From contig JACCGJ010005176.1 of NCBI GenBank assembly GCA_013407085.1, forward strand, positions 1-64,000: DNA of 64,000 nucleotides, in the 5' to 3' direction. A program made the translations under genes and the position numbers. The notes below the pieces were generated by a model. That model was not told where the DNA came from. It made no database searches and saw only the letters and a list, made by a program, of their open reading frames with translations. The stretch comes from Atriophallophorus winterbourni. Taxonomy: Eukaryota > Platyhelminthes > Trematoda > Plagiorchiida > Microphallidae. Shown piece by piece: positions 48,555 to 60,689 of this stretch (positions are counted from its first letter, which is position 1; every line of letters starts with the position of its first letter).

Positions 48555-48925
48555 TTTGAAGATAAATATTGTAAAACAATCTCAATACAGCCACTTCATA
48601 AAAAGCTTATTCAGTGCTGGAAGGAGGATTTAGTCCAACAATAGATGGGAGTCACCAAGATTATGACGCCATTTGGAATCAGGGTGATCGAGGCGAATGT
48701 AACAATTATTGAGTAATCTCTCTTCTAAATATTCAACGAAAATTGTGGGATAAAGTTTTACGGATAAGCAAAGAGCAACCTGGTTTCCGTAGGATGAGTT
48801 TAACGGTGGACACGGCCTTCTGTTTATGAAAACTACAAGAACAGTGTCGATAACAGAGTGTCATCATGTGCAGTTTCATTGAATTAGCGGAGGCATTCGA
48901 CTGCGTTAGTAGCGACGAATATTCA
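48555..48925 (+). mobile_element. RTE-like LINE RT fragment (copy 2)
   Basis: Counterpart of 6110-6475, with a further small deletion in the block corresponding to the basic loop and stops throughout. Confidence 0.68.
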
Positions 48926-48929
48926 GCAT

Positions 48930-49560
48930 GCACCAACGCAATCCCTTCATGATGAACGTTTATTGGAACTGTTTCGTATATTCACTTCTAAAAGACTTGT
49001 TGTTAATCCGAAAAAATTGTTTGTTTTCTTTTTCGAATTTTGAATGCCTCGGATACATTGTTGATGTTGGCCAATGCTGAGTCTCCAAAGAACATGACAC
49101 AATTCAAATCTCTTATCGGTGCAATGTAATACTAGTCGAGGTTCATTACAGATTTCAGTGTAAAAGCTTCACCATTATTTACACTTCAATTGAAAGGAAC
49201 TTTTGTTTGGACTGATGAACATGAACAGTGTTTGCGCAGCATATCATTCTTTCTGAAGTCAGATGCAGTTCTTCATCCATTTAGTCCGAAAATTCATTCC
49301 TTTATAATTATTGACTCATCCCCAAACGGTATTGGTGCAGTTCTCGAGTGAAATGGACATCCAGTAATTTGCTTTTCTCGGAGGCTAATTACTGCTGAAC
49401 AGGGTTATGCTCAAACACACCGTAAAGCTTGAGCTGTTTATTGCGCCAATAAACGTTTACAGAAATTCCTGTTTGGCCGTATTTTCACCATTGTTACTGA
49501 CCATGAAGCCTTAAAATTCATATATGACTCAGGTGAATTTATTTGTCGTACCTATGAGTA
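48930..49560 (+). mobile_element. Ty3/Gypsy pol remnant (copy 2)
   Basis: Counterpart of 6478-7120: the NPKK region, a damaged SLIGAM block, TFVWTDEHEQC, SPNGIGAVLE, SRRLITAEQGYAQTHRK and FTIVTDHEALKFIYDSG, all interrupted by stops. Confidence 0.82.
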
Positions 49561-50193
49561 GTTACAATGAAATAAAATAAATTCCATTTACTCCGATTAT
49601 TTACGTAATTTGCCATATATCGCATAATGCATTTGCATCACAACCACCGTATCATGGAGTTCATTAACATGAAGTATTTGGTCGTTGTTTGTCAACAATT
49701 ATGTACGATAAACAGCGATGAAACATCGTACGTCATGCATGAAATTACTTTAAAGTTTCTACCAAGTAAATTTGAGTTTTTTTCAATTTTTTTCACCTTC
49801 TATTATCAATGAAGTATTATAAGATTATTTCTTCCTGTGTTTGTCGTGTTACGCGTAATATGACTTTATGTATACCGTTGGAACATGTAAAATAATATTC
49901 GACTGAGGAACACGTTAATAAGCCCATGGAACTAAGTAGGATTTCGCGAGCCCTCCTTTATTCGGATACACATAATTTATGTTGTAGCTTACAGATATAT
50001 TTGAATGTAATGCTTGCACCGGTGCTGGTCGATGAGGTAGCTAACTGTTGGCTGTGCGAACAGAAGTTCTCGTCTACTCGCTACTTTATAAGTAGCTGAA
50101 GGGACTAAAATAAGCCCCAACTGATCGAACGGCCTATTGAAGCGAGGGTTATTACAACCCCAGGATAGTTCGGATCGGAATGGTATTCTACTT

Positions 50194-50730
50194 CTAACTG
50201 TTGACTGTATTCATTTTCCTCTTTACAATAACAGCAGACGCTGTCTTACGCGACTTAGTAACGAGATCACCTCTATGGCTCCTCTGTTGTCGCATTGAAT
50301 CACCACTAATCACCGAAGATGTACCACTAAGCAAAGTTAAGGTTTGTGGTGCTTTATCAGCGTTTGCTCTATCGCTGATTTCCGCTACGAGTGATGATGC
50401 ATGCAAAACCTGTTCATTAGCGATTATAGCAATTTCAACACGCTGTAGACTTTGCTCTAGAGCAGACATTCGTTTTTCAATTTTGACTTCAAGATCATTA
50501 GATTTCTCTAAATCGAGTGCTGTTATTGTCCTACAAACGGTGTCCTTAGTGTTGTGGCGAACGTCTTCAGTGGATTGTCTACTGTTAATACAAACATAGC
50601 AAACAGATGGAGGTTTCTCGTCGTTCACAAGCCGCACACAGTCATTAGTCAAATTATTATCACGGTGTGAGTTGACGGAACCCGCAAAAAGCACATTTAA
50701 CTGAAACGCTATCAACGCTTACCGGGGTTA
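50194..50730 (-). mobile_element. LINE ORF1 remnant
   Basis: A 173-codon minus-strand frame resembles the N-terminal third of the ORF1 at 25055: DEKPPSVCYVC corresponds to GDDYPGVCYVC, the second half of the PHD finger, followed by a predicted coiled coil (VKIEKRMSALEQSLQRVEIA). The first half of the finger (KCAFCGF) lies just upstream in another frame. No ORF2 follows it. Confidence 0.6.
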
Positions 50731-51164
50731 GACATGTGATGCAGAGGTCACACGGATCCCGTGTCGCGGTCACAGCTAGATCGATCGATTTCTTTGTTTG
50801 GGATGTGGATCACGCTACACGTTCGCACATGTTCGTGGAATGCATAAGGCTTGCGAGTTGAGTGAGCTTCCAGTGGTTGCTGGCGTGATTTCGGCATTGA
50901 ACAAATAATCCGCAATAACTCGGTGATTACAGAATATAAAATATGGAGCAAGGTGTCAAAACCTTTAGCTTAATGTGATCTTTCTAATGATAGCGTATAG
51001 CGTGCAGTGACCACTCACAGGTTAGTGCAGACATGAAGCATTGGCTGTTGATCGGACTGCTGAAAATCTGATGATGTCGAAACTTCGCTGCCATAGAAAA
51101 AGAAAAATGTTTATGAATGCGATTTCTGAGCGCCACATACGGAGTCTTATTCACGTCTAAACAA

Positions 51165-51250
51165 TGAAAAATGGTCGTAATCCGAAATATCCACTCAATA
51201 GTGAGCTGAAATCAGAAAGTCCACAATTTGGCAGACCGCATTTGCGTTGT
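51165..51250 (+). mobile_element. Short RTE-like LINE fragment
   Basis: The + strand reads MKNGRNPKYPLNSELKSE then FGRPHLRC, matching MENGRIPEDLLYGELQSG and FGRPHLRY at 5595-5680. Confidence 0.6.
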
Positions 51251-51329
51251 ACTCTCACCCGCTTGGCTTACAGTTATCTCTAGTTTACAATCTCTCGTGG
51301 GAGAGCATGTTTCTCCCGAATCGATCTGT

Positions 51330-52530
51330 TTATTTGTTTGATGTCCGATATCGATTGAAGGATGGCAACAACAACATATATATACCGTATATTCAATGCA
51401 TTTAAAGCACATTAATATTTGTGTTTGCACAGTAGATCCGTCGATTTAATGATGAACATTTGAGCACACCGTAGGTCAAGAGGTCACACTCATCGACTCG
51501 TCATAACTACGCATGATCTATGAGAGATCGATATTCGTTTAAAATCAATAATCACACTCTCAGCAAATTAGAGCGGAACCACATGATCATACAACCAAGC
51601 TGTTGCAACATACTCGCCCCACGACAGATGTCATGCTTATTAAACCCCTTAAATATGTGGGGCGCAAAACATCCTGGGTGCATCGTAAAATTAGCCCATT
51701 GGTTGAACGTTTCAATCACAAGAGCATATCATTTACACACAGTAATTCGGTGTAACACAACCCCGGATAAGTTGCTAATATTTTCATGCATATCCGTTCC
51801 AACGCCAAGTCTTGTTTCGCACTGTTTGCACTCATCAAGTACAATGTGTGAAATTGTAAGCCACTGCTCGATAAGGCTGGCACGATCAACCTGTTCAATC
51901 ACATGCTCGCATACGCATATAGATGGGTTATTACTATAGGCTAAAACAAAAAGATCGTATGTGCAACTTTGTTTCAAATTTGTTTACCATTCCTCCACTA
52001 CGGATACTGATCCGACTTTCCTTACCTAGTGAGTGTGATCAGCGGTTGTGGAGTATGATTGACTTGCATGCAGATACGGATTTTCCTTCAAAACCAGGTT
52101 TACCGTGCCAGCCTTATCCAACAGTGGCTTACAAGTGTAAACCTTGTTCACCATTCTTCTACTGTTTCAAAGAATACAGTTCGTGATTCAACTGTCCTTA
52201 ACTGTTGATTGCAAACAGCATGAAACTGCTTGTTAGTTCTGTGTGTGTGAGAGTGATGAAAATGCATACACAGATGGATATTGTCCAACCCCATAGGCTC
52301 ACCATCATTCACATATGTTTGAGCACACGTGATCGAACTAGTTGTTCGTGCAAACCTTATCCAATGCTTGCTCAAAGGTTCAAAGTTCGTTTAGTGCTAC
52401 TCTAACCTATGTGATAATGATCACGAGGCAATTAAGTCAGTTGTCAGCATTTCTGGACGCGATTGACTTCGCTAGCGCATCCCAGGATACCATCAACCTT
52501 CCAAGGTAATTTAGCATCTCCACGAGATCA
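51330..52530. other. No gene recognised; possible old repeat copies
   Basis: Short frames only. A segment with ATCACATGCTCGCATACGCA at about 51897 has weak inverted likeness to 52290-52380 and to about 53460-53530, suggesting an old dispersed repeat. Nothing more can be supported. Confidence 0.35.
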
Positions 52531-52639
52531 TTTGTGATGCAGTTCGGAATATCCAGTAATGAATACCGAGAAGTCTCTTACATTTGTCTAAGTGATATAC
52601 GAGTCCAACATATAAAATCTGACAACACAAGGACTACGA

Positions 52640-52970
52640 TTTCATACCAACGAACGGTTGTTAGTTGTAAGCAGATGCGTTCAAGAATCAAATGGATCCG
52701 GGGTTTCATATTCAGTCAAACAAAATTTGCGCCTTTTTAACGTTACAACCTGTTGAAGATCATCGAGAGTACTTACGACGACGAACAGTGGTCTATTGAG
52801 ATGAGTTGTGCTCAAGGATCAAAGCAGTCCCGTATCTTGATTCGTGATAGACACAATCACGTATCGCTACTCAATACAAATGATAAATCCATACTATTAT
52901 TAGTTTGCGTAGGTGGATATAAAATGTCTAAACCGTTCGATCCATTGAAACAACGCGATTAACCATAAAA
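52640..52970 (+). repeat. Inverted repeat C, copy 1
   Basis: Strongly similar to the reverse complement of 60344-60640. The best-conserved core (about 52745-52880) has a shared frame, KIIESTYDDEQWSIEMSC then QGSKQSRILIRDRHNHV, that stays open in both copies. The product is not recognised; it may be a fragment of a mobile element or of an unidentified gene. Confidence 0.65.
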
Positions 52971-52979
52971 TAGGACGAT

Positions 52980-54280
52980 TAAACATCTCACCAGAAATCA
53001 TCCTCAAAGATCTTTGTTGATTGTGTCGTCAGTTTGTTTATTGGCCTAATCACCGTCGTTATTAAAGCGTTGACAACAAGATTAGCGTTAATTTCGTGTT
53101 GACCTGACGGTTAAAAGATTTGTGTCCAAGCCAGAAACAATTCTTCGAATCGCCGAGATTGCGCTGTCCTTACACGTAACAATTGGCTTGATTGTGACCA
53201 TAGAACAGTAATTATCAGTTCAGTCGCTAAAATCTAGTTGTAGTTAAAACTGAGGTCACATCACAAAGACATTCGATTGCGAGCCCGGTTTTTAGAAGTG
53301 TAATCAAGTGAGAATTGTGGAATGAACGAGTAGTAATTCAGCGTTCGCGGATGTTTATCTTGCGGCCCCTGCCTGATGAGTGCAAACACAGGAATCCGGT
53401 CGTGAGGTTCACAAGATGGGAATGCATGCAAATAGGTATTATGGTTTGAAGCCATTTCGGCTTAACCCCATCCACATGAGTGTAGGCATATGTGATTGAG
53501 GCTTGGCCTAATATTCCAAAAATGCACAAAGTCGTTGCAATCCCTACTACGAATGCATGCGTGAAAGTCGTGTCTGAACTTCTAGACCAACGCGATACAT
53601 GAGGATATTGAAAATAGACTACACTATTCAAATATATGATCACTGTCTGATTCTCGATCAAGGCTTAAACGATGTGTTCAAATATACCACAGTTTATTGA
53701 GGGCTTCATATTTGATAATATTCGAGTGGTTTTCAAATTTCAATATTTTAACCAGAAATAATCGATAAGGCCTGTGAACTTGTCCGTTGGATGAAATCAT
53801 CCTCCATAATTGACCTTGAAAAACCAGAAATGACGCTGTTCACCGTGTGCAGATGCGACATGCATTGGGAAATCGCCTTCACATTAGCTACTATGGAGTA
53901 TGATGTCTCTCTCCAAGGTTTACGCAAAATCCAGGCATAACGTAAAAGCTGGAGGCTCCGAAACGTCTTACAACATCAAATCGTAAATTCTCAATAAAGC
54001 AGGTTCCACAAGAATTGCATGAGATCGACAGAAAACATCTGAAGACAGGCAACTTCAGCCGCTATTGAATGATATGCAAATCGTCCAGGTGGAGAGAGCA
54101 AGCTCAACTTGGTGAGGACTTGAAATGAATCGGTCGACACGTTGATCGGATTCGTCCTTCAATTTTATGCCAACCTTCGCTAACTATTCCATGGTTTATG
54201 TTATCATTGCAAATATCGCGTCGCACTACGCATTTTATAGCATGTTTCTGCATTCTACCTTGTGTGGGTAATGAGTTATG
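52980..54280. other. No feature recognised
   Basis: Mixed-composition DNA with short chance frames on both strands; no repeat tails, splice-bounded exons or known motifs were noticed. Confidence 0.4.
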
Positions 54281-54574
54281 GTGTATTATTTGCTAAATGA
54301 CGAAATCACGAGTTCCAAATCAGTCACATCGATCAATTGAACAAACGACCACCACTCAGCCGAACAACCCACTTCAGGCGGTGACAGCGAAGATTGTTCA
54401 GCCGACAGCGACATGGAACCAACATGACCTCTGTGCCAAGGCCTGGATCCGGCAAACGCAACAATGGTCACGGCCGGCCCAGCTGATAGGACGAATCTCG
54501 ACACGCAGAACTTTCCCGAGGTCACGTGCAAAGCGTTTGAACAGCCAGTGAGTCCCATGGCGAGTAAAGTCATA

Positions 54575-56770
54575 GCGAAGGGTTCAGAGATTTGTAATGA
54601 AACGGCGCCAGACATAGTTGCAGTAACAGAAACGTGGTTCCATGCCTCATTATCTGATAATGAACTCTCATTGTCCAGCATGTCTCTATTCCTGCGTGAC
54701 CGTTTAGGTGATGGTGGAGAAGCAGCACTCTACTTCAAGCAATCGTTTATCTTTAGAGCTATGAACGACCAGACCCTTGATATAACTGACCCACTTTGGT
54801 GCTCTTACTCTTACTTTAGGAGAACAATGCATTATTGGAGTGATCTATTGTTCTCCAACAGCAGCTCTCGACCTAAACAATAAACTCATTACTGCTTTGC
54901 GCTATGTAACAACGCGGTACGATACAAAATATTGATAATGGGGGATTTCAACTTTCCCCAGTTCTATAGCCGGGATAATCATCCATCAGAAACACTTGAA
55001 TATGAACTTCGAGCCGTCTTGGATTGCACAGCCCTTTATAACCACGTTTATGGATTTACACGTATGAGGGGATTAGACTAGAATCAAGAATCAAGAATCA
55101 AGATTTTATGGTGAAAAAGCAATTGCTTTACATGTACCATTGGATGAAAACTATTACAAAAATAAAATGTAATCAAAAACACACTGTTGCATGTTTGTCT
55201 GGGTTCACATTGACTCAATACACAGGGCCGATTATGGGGTGTTGTTTGATATATGCATTTAGTTTTGCTTAAAAACAGCAAATGTTGTTGCATTCACAAC
55301 GTCTTGCGGTAGTGCATTCCATAGAAAGCAGATACGCACAGAGAAGAAATGGCGCCGACAGTCAAGTCTTGAGTGCGGTATTGCGAGGCAACTTGAGTGA
55401 CTACGTGTATTCCGAGTGGAAATTATTTTTTGATCCGCAGTATTTTGTAAGCTAGAATAACGTCGCTCCTCATACGCCTCTGTATAAAATCAGGCAAACC
55501 TAGTACGGCCATTCGCTCTTGATATGGGACGTGTTGCATCCCATCAACTAGCTTTGTAGCTCGGTGGTTCATTCTATCCAAGAGGTCGATGTCTTTGCGC
55601 AGCCACGGTGCCCAGACTGGGATCAAATATTCCATCGTTGGATGAATGTAAGTATTTATAATGCGGGGAAGTGCATTGGGAGTGACCCGCCCGAAAATTA
55701 TCCTCGGGATTCCTAATATACCACATACCCGATTAAACACTATTCGACAATGCATATTCGGTTTCAGGTTATTAGTTATCCAAATCCCGAGATCCTTTTC
55801 AGCGGTGGTCCAAGTTAGGTTTTCGTGGCCTAGATGATATGTATGATCGTAATTACGGCCAAGCTGTAACATATTACAATTACGTAATTTGAACAGCATT
55901 TGATTTAATAAGGACCAGTGATACAGAGCATCCAAGTCCTGTTGTAGCATCAAACAATCTTCAGTAGATCGGATTTGCTTCCATATTTTAATGTTGTCAG
56001 CAGAAAGAACTAGCTTACACCGCACTATTTCAGTAATATCATTGATGTATAACAGGAAAAGGATAGGCCCGAGTACTGAACCTTGAGGTACCCCACTCAT
56101 GTCATCGATACTTTTCGATAGCACACCGTCAATGCGAACTTGCACATGCCCATCGGTCAGATAATCTGTTAACCACGATAGTAGGTTACCCCTTATTCCA
56201 TAATGCGCTAGCTTTTGCAGAAGCGGGCTGTGATTGACCTTGTCAAAAGCCTTTGATATATCAATATAACAGGCGTGAACCGTGTAGCCATGGTCGAGCG
56301 ACATAGTCCAGTCGTTTAGTGTGATCAGTATATTCGACCGACAAGATCTGGTCCGGCAAAACCCGTGTTGTGCTGCTGACAAAAGACTTCTTGTTTCAAG
56401 GTGACCCACAATACATTCACTAATGATACGCTCCATGATCTTTGAAATACAAGGTAGCAGCGTTACAGGTCTGTAATTTGCTGCGTCAGAACGACATTAG
56501 ACTTATTACTTACATCAGATCCCACAATTGTGGAGTATATCGTTTATAAACCGCCACCCGGACTAAGCGACCATGAAATCGAGTACGTTTGTAGCGCTAG
56601 GCGCAACAGTGACGGAACGAGAAACGTCAGAATTGTGAACTACCGTGCTCTGTGTGCCGAGTTACAGAGCACTAGTTTCGCACAACTGGATTACTCCGAT
56701 CCGGATAGTCATTGGCACTCTCTCTTACTGCAAACCTTGTCAGTTAACGAACAGACGCATAATTTCGTGC
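54575..56770 (+). mobile_element. CR1-like LINE endonuclease fragment, split by a nested insertion
   Basis: 54575-55079 encodes SEICNETAPDIVAVTETWF, DRLGDGGEAALYFKQSF and, after a frame change, GDFNFPQFY and YNHVYGFTRMRG. 56496-56770 continues the same domain: LDLLLTSDPTIVEYIVYKPP, GLSDHEIEYVCSARRN, NYRALCAELQSTSFAQLDYS. Joining the two parts gives colinear similarity to residues about 50-330 of the ORF2 at 26422, with the SDH motif present. It is broken by frameshifts and lacks an RT. Confidence 0.88.
55072..56503 (-). mobile_element. Nested 5'-truncated CR1-like LINE with 8 bp target-site duplication
   Basis: The element occupies 55080-56495 on the minus strand, flanked by ATTAGACT at 55072-55079 and 56496-56503. 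It begins within the RT (AANYRPVTLLPCISKIMERI); ORF frame 56436-55423 holds FCRTRSCRSNILITLNDW, ACYIDISKAFDKVNH, SGVPQGSVLGPILFLLYIND and the C-terminal region up to AYKILRI, where the frame is lost. The catalytic motif is SADN instead of FADD, so it was dead or mutated after insertion. The 3' tail is (CTTGATT)n, at 55080-55105 in reverse. Confidence 0.92.
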
Positions 56771-56779
56771 TCTGATACG

Positions 56780-57560
56780 TTTCAACATTACTCGTCACTC
56801 GCTGATTTGATCTAGATCAATCTTACACAATTCGATTTTGCTTGAACAGACCTAATGGACTCAATCATTTTTCGTGTCCTGTAATCAATACTCGTCACAA
56901 TTTTAGTAAGCAATGATTGGTGAGGCCCACTTTAGTACTAACTATCGACCATGCAAGCCCAATAAAATCACGCAGTCGAAGGAGGCTGTTTGCAGCCGAT
57001 ACATGCCTCTTAGAAACTAACGTGACGAAACGCATCGGACATTGATGGTCAAAGTTGCATGGGGGATGGAAAGCGGAATGGGTGATGGGTGTACGTTTCT
57101 AACCGAGTCTGTGTCGAACATGTGTTTTATTCATTTGCATGTTTTCACGTTAGGGTGATATTAACGGATTCCCATATCGGTGGATGGACGAAAGGAGAAA
57201 ATGATATCCACCACGTCATAATGCTATGATTGGATTTTTGTTGATTTTGCCAACCCAAAACCCACCGCACCCACGAATGTATGTGTTGTTGAGCTCGATC
57301 AATTAATGATACCATCAAAATGTATTTCAGCCAGTCGTCCCCTTTAAAACGGATCCCATAAAAATACACGCTGATCTATGCGTTAAAATCTTCGGCCAAA
57401 TTTTTGAATCACACCAAAAAACAATTCAAGGTAGAAAAATAGGTGACTGATGTATTTGAAAGAGAGATGGAAAATTGCATCTGTAACACTTCGAGTCAAT
57501 GAAAAATATGTACACATTTTGTGAATTGTTTTAAATAAACACAGAATTCGGTAGCTTGGG
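56780..57560. other. Intergenic, downstream of glutamine synthetase
   Basis: No repeat or gene recognised. A clear AATAAA poly(A) signal on the minus strand near the GS stop was not found. Confidence 0.4.
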
Positions 57561-57581
57561 ATGGAAGCCGCGAAGCGAAGC

Positions 57582-59134
57582 TCACATCAAACACGTGGTC
57601 TCGACGAGAAGGGCGGTCACACAGTATGGGTCACAGTTGGCAGCGGGCCTACGATCTTCCAAGTATCCACGCTGATCTTCTGCGACTTGCCTCGGGATGC
57701 GGACACTGCTGCCACGATTACCGACGCCTGCGAAGATATGGTGACGACAGTTAAGAATCCCTCATCAATCTCATCATCAGACACGGGAAGTTAATATAGA
57801 GATTACCTGAGGTGAAGGAATTAATACTACTGGTCTCATGGTGTCCGGTCAATCGGCGTGTGTTATCTGCGCCACCTTTGGGGTCATATTGCTGAAGGTG
57901 TTCTTGGTGACGCTCCGATAGCTTGTCTATCGCTTCCTCGATTGCTCTATAAGGAATAAATGACCGAATAACACCCATTCGCTTATATTCAGACGCACAC
58001 GAAAAGGAGAGCAACTCACCTTATTCCACCGGGTCGTCTCATAGACAGCGTTGAGAAGTTAGTATGCGCGCCAGAACCATTCCAATTGCCAGGCACCGGT
58101 TTCGGATCGAACGTGATCGTGACTCCAAAATCTTCAGCGACGCGATGCAAAATGAACCTAGCCATCCACAAGTGATCGCCGGCAGCCACTCCCACGCGAG
58201 GTCCGATTTGGAATTCCCACTAGATGGTAGATAACAAATGATTTTACAAAAAGAATACAAAATAATGATAGTAAGCTAGTGTATGTGCCTTCTGAATACC
58301 TGTGAAGGCATTACTTCAGCGTTCGTCCCACAAATATTTATCCCCGCATAAAGGCAGGCACGGTAGTGAGCTTCCATGACGTCACGCCCGAGAGCTTTCG
58401 TAGCTCCGACTGAACAGTAGTACGGTCCTGCAAAAATGGCAAACTTGTCAGCTTTCAGGAAAACATCAGAGCGGAATTTGTCTGGACTGGAACGTACCTT
58501 GAGCTGGAGGAAATCCGTTCTTTGGCCATTGGAGCGGATGGCCGTCCTTGTCCAGCATCACGTACTCTTGCTCGATACCGAACCACGGTTCATGTTCTTT
58601 CGCTTTCTCCATGACCTCTTTGCAGTGATAACGTTTGTTTGTTTCTGATTATGGAAACGAAAACTCAATATAGATATAATGTGACGCGAATATTGAATTT
58701 CAAAAATGCAGCATGTAGCTTACTGTGCGGTTGCATATTGTTATTGTATGTTTCGCACAAAAGCAGCTTATTTTTTCCTCCGCGGAATGGGTCCCGGAAG
58801 ATGGCACAGGGCTTTAAATAGACATCGGAGTTGGACCCTTCTGCCTGACCAGTGCTGCTGCCGTCGAAATTCCATATGCGACAGTCTGGAATAAAAAGAT
58901 AATGTAGAATTAAATAAATAAATCAAATGCCTTGAAGAAATACAGAATATCGGCAGTGGAAAATCAGACACGCAAACACATACCATCTGGCGAAGTTGGT
59001 TCCTTGTCAACCGTCATTGTTTTGCAACGAAGGTTTTCACCAGAACCATCGACCCAAACGTACATCAATTGAATTTTGTCATCTGGTTGTAGCAGGTTGT
59101 AATATTTCATAAGCAAAGTTTTGCTTTCAGCCAT
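57582..59134 (-). CDS. GS: Glutamine synthetase, seven exons
   Basis: Coding exons (minus strand): 59134-58984, 58885-58724, 58644-58498, 58427-58300, 58219-58020, 57946-57807, 57727-57582. Introns are 70-98 nt, GT-AG, with matching phases, giving 1074 nt or 357 residues, usual for eukaryotic GS (EC 6.3.1.2). The enzyme joins ammonia to glutamate using ATP, normally as a cytosolic ring-stacked decamer. The N-terminal beta-grasp part holds [14 protein letters not shown] and [17 protein letters not shown]. The catalytic part holds [16 protein letters not shown] (metal-binding glutamates), [32 protein letters not shown] (usually NGAGCHTN, so two substitutions), [22 protein letters not shown] and [16 protein letters not shown] at 59134 gives a start typical of the family. 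No stops or frameshifts. Partial copies lie at 20.3, 22.4, 30.8, 32.8 and 62.9 kb. Confidence 0.97.
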
Positions 59135-59179
59135 TTCGAGCGACGTATGAGTAAATAATGACTGTTTAAAGAAGCTATC

Positions 59180-59315
59180 TCGTTATAAAGCAATGGACAC
59201 CAATAGGAATTGCGAAAATCCGGGAGCCAATTAAATTAGCTGCCGTATGTCATTGACCTATATTTGATTGGACACTTCAAGGTTGAACTTTATCAGCAGC
59301 GGTCATGAGCACGAA
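59180..59315 (-). promoter_or_regulatory. Candidate glutamine synthetase promoter
   Basis: Minus-strand TTTATAAC at about 59182-59189 lies about 50 bases before the ATG. CCAAT boxes in gene orientation occur at about 59266-59270 and 59306-59310 (TGTCCAATCA, TTGTCCAATCACG), and reversed ones at about 59200 and 59226. This spacing suits a TATA/CCAAT promoter, but it is based on motifs only. Confidence 0.4.
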
Positions 59316-59399
59316 GCGTGATTGGACAACATAGGTCAGCATCTTAGTGGAGACGATGTTCCAGAGTAGCGATTATTCCTCATTCATCGCTTCCACATC

Positions 59400-60340
59400 G
59401 TCCTTAAAAAATTATTGTTTCGATATGCCAGATCGACATCAAACTGTCATGTGAGACAGTCGATTGACAAATGTTCCATCCTATAAACATTTTTCAATGC
59501 ACTAAGCATAACTTGAACATCCTTGCGATGCCACTTATCGATATGCGTAGATCTCGTTTCGGCCAAACCATCATACGAAGTAAGCAGCTCACGACCCTTA
59601 TTAGTAACCTGTGAACCCCGCTATCAGTTGTCGCAGTGATTAGTTGAGCTACATACACTTATTTCAATGCCACTGTTATACAAATGGAGAACATCTCACA
59701 ATGTTTTCTACCTGGAGGTTTTAAATGGTCATCTAATACCATGCTACTGAAACGTTTCCTAAGATAATTATTCCATTTGTTGACACATGGGACTAAACGG
59801 TTGCGACTGATTAAATTATTCTCAGATCTGTATACAAGCTTCAATGCTTCAGCGATCAACCTTTTCAGGATGTGCATCATTGTTCATGCATTTGCCTGGA
59901 TTACCGCGAAGTTGCAATACTTTTTACAGCTCGAATACAGCTATTTATGGAGTTTGCATTATCTGCCCACTGTCTCAGGCCACGTGAGAAGTTGGTCATC
60001 CTAAAGAAGTCTATAATGCAGCAAACATAGTCGGGATTGAACTCCACAATACATTACAGGTGTGTGTGTGTGTAATTGTGTTGAAGAAGCTTTGTAGTTC
60101 TTAATTAAATCACAAAAATGTTACGCCTAGACTTAATACAAACGTAACAGTTTTGCGATGACAGATCTATTTTTCGCACATCCTGTTTCAACTTGGAGTA
60201 CCACAAACCATCTAACACAATTTTCGCAACATATTTCTTGTAATTTTGATAAATCTATCTAAATAAAGTGTGAGAATCTTCTGGAATTCTAGGTTATTAA
60301 GACCAAGTTGTGTATGTCAGCATGGAAACGAGTAAATCAC
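59400..60340. other. No gene recognised; (TG)n microsatellite
   Basis: Contains a short TGTGTG tract at about 60061-60074. Only chance frames are visible. Confidence 0.45.
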
Positions 60341-60343
60341 AGC

Positions 60344-60680
60344 TTATTGGTACATCTTATATCTAACTATGCAAACAAATAATACTATGGATGTACCATT
60401 TGTATTCACTAGCGGTACGTGATTGTGTCTATCACGAATCAAGATACGGGACTGCTTTGATCCTTGAACACAACTCATCTCAGTAGACCACTGTTCGTCG
60501 TCGTAAGTACTCTCGATGATCTTCAACATATTGTAACGATATAAAGGCGCAAATTTTGTTTGACTGAATATTATACACTGGGTTCATTGGATTCTTGAAC
60601 GCATCTGCTTTCAACTAACTACTGTTCGTTATTATGAATTCGGAATACTTGTGTTACCACATTTTATACCACTTACACAA
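60344..60680 (-). repeat. Inverted repeat C, copy 2
   Basis: Reverse-orientation partner of 52640-52970, with the open frame KIIESTYDDEQWSTEMSC then QGSKQSRILIRDRHNHV. The two copies flank the region containing the GS gene, about 7.4 kb apart. Confidence 0.65.
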
Positions 60681-60689
60681 AAATGATCT

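Larger units (their letters stand above)
43272..49985 (+). repeat. Segment D', direct duplication copy 2
   Basis: Matches 2027-7530 in order and orientation, interrupted by the LINE at 44718-45876. It ends at about 49985, corresponding to 7525-7533. Divergence from copy 1 is a few percent with small indels. 46090-47800 holds no recognisable gene. Confidence 0.9.

Noticed and set aside
50201..50599. 132-codon + strand frame
   Set aside because: The opposite strand matches LINE ORF1 (CYVC block and coiled coil); the + frame shows no family features.
57561..57794. 77-codon + strand reading frame
   Set aside because: It is the antisense of the last GS exon, which has strong family motifs on the minus strand.
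58039..58260. Minus-strand reading frame overlapping a GS exon in another phase
   Set aside because: The frame matching glutamine synthetase is a different one, supported by splice phases and motifs.
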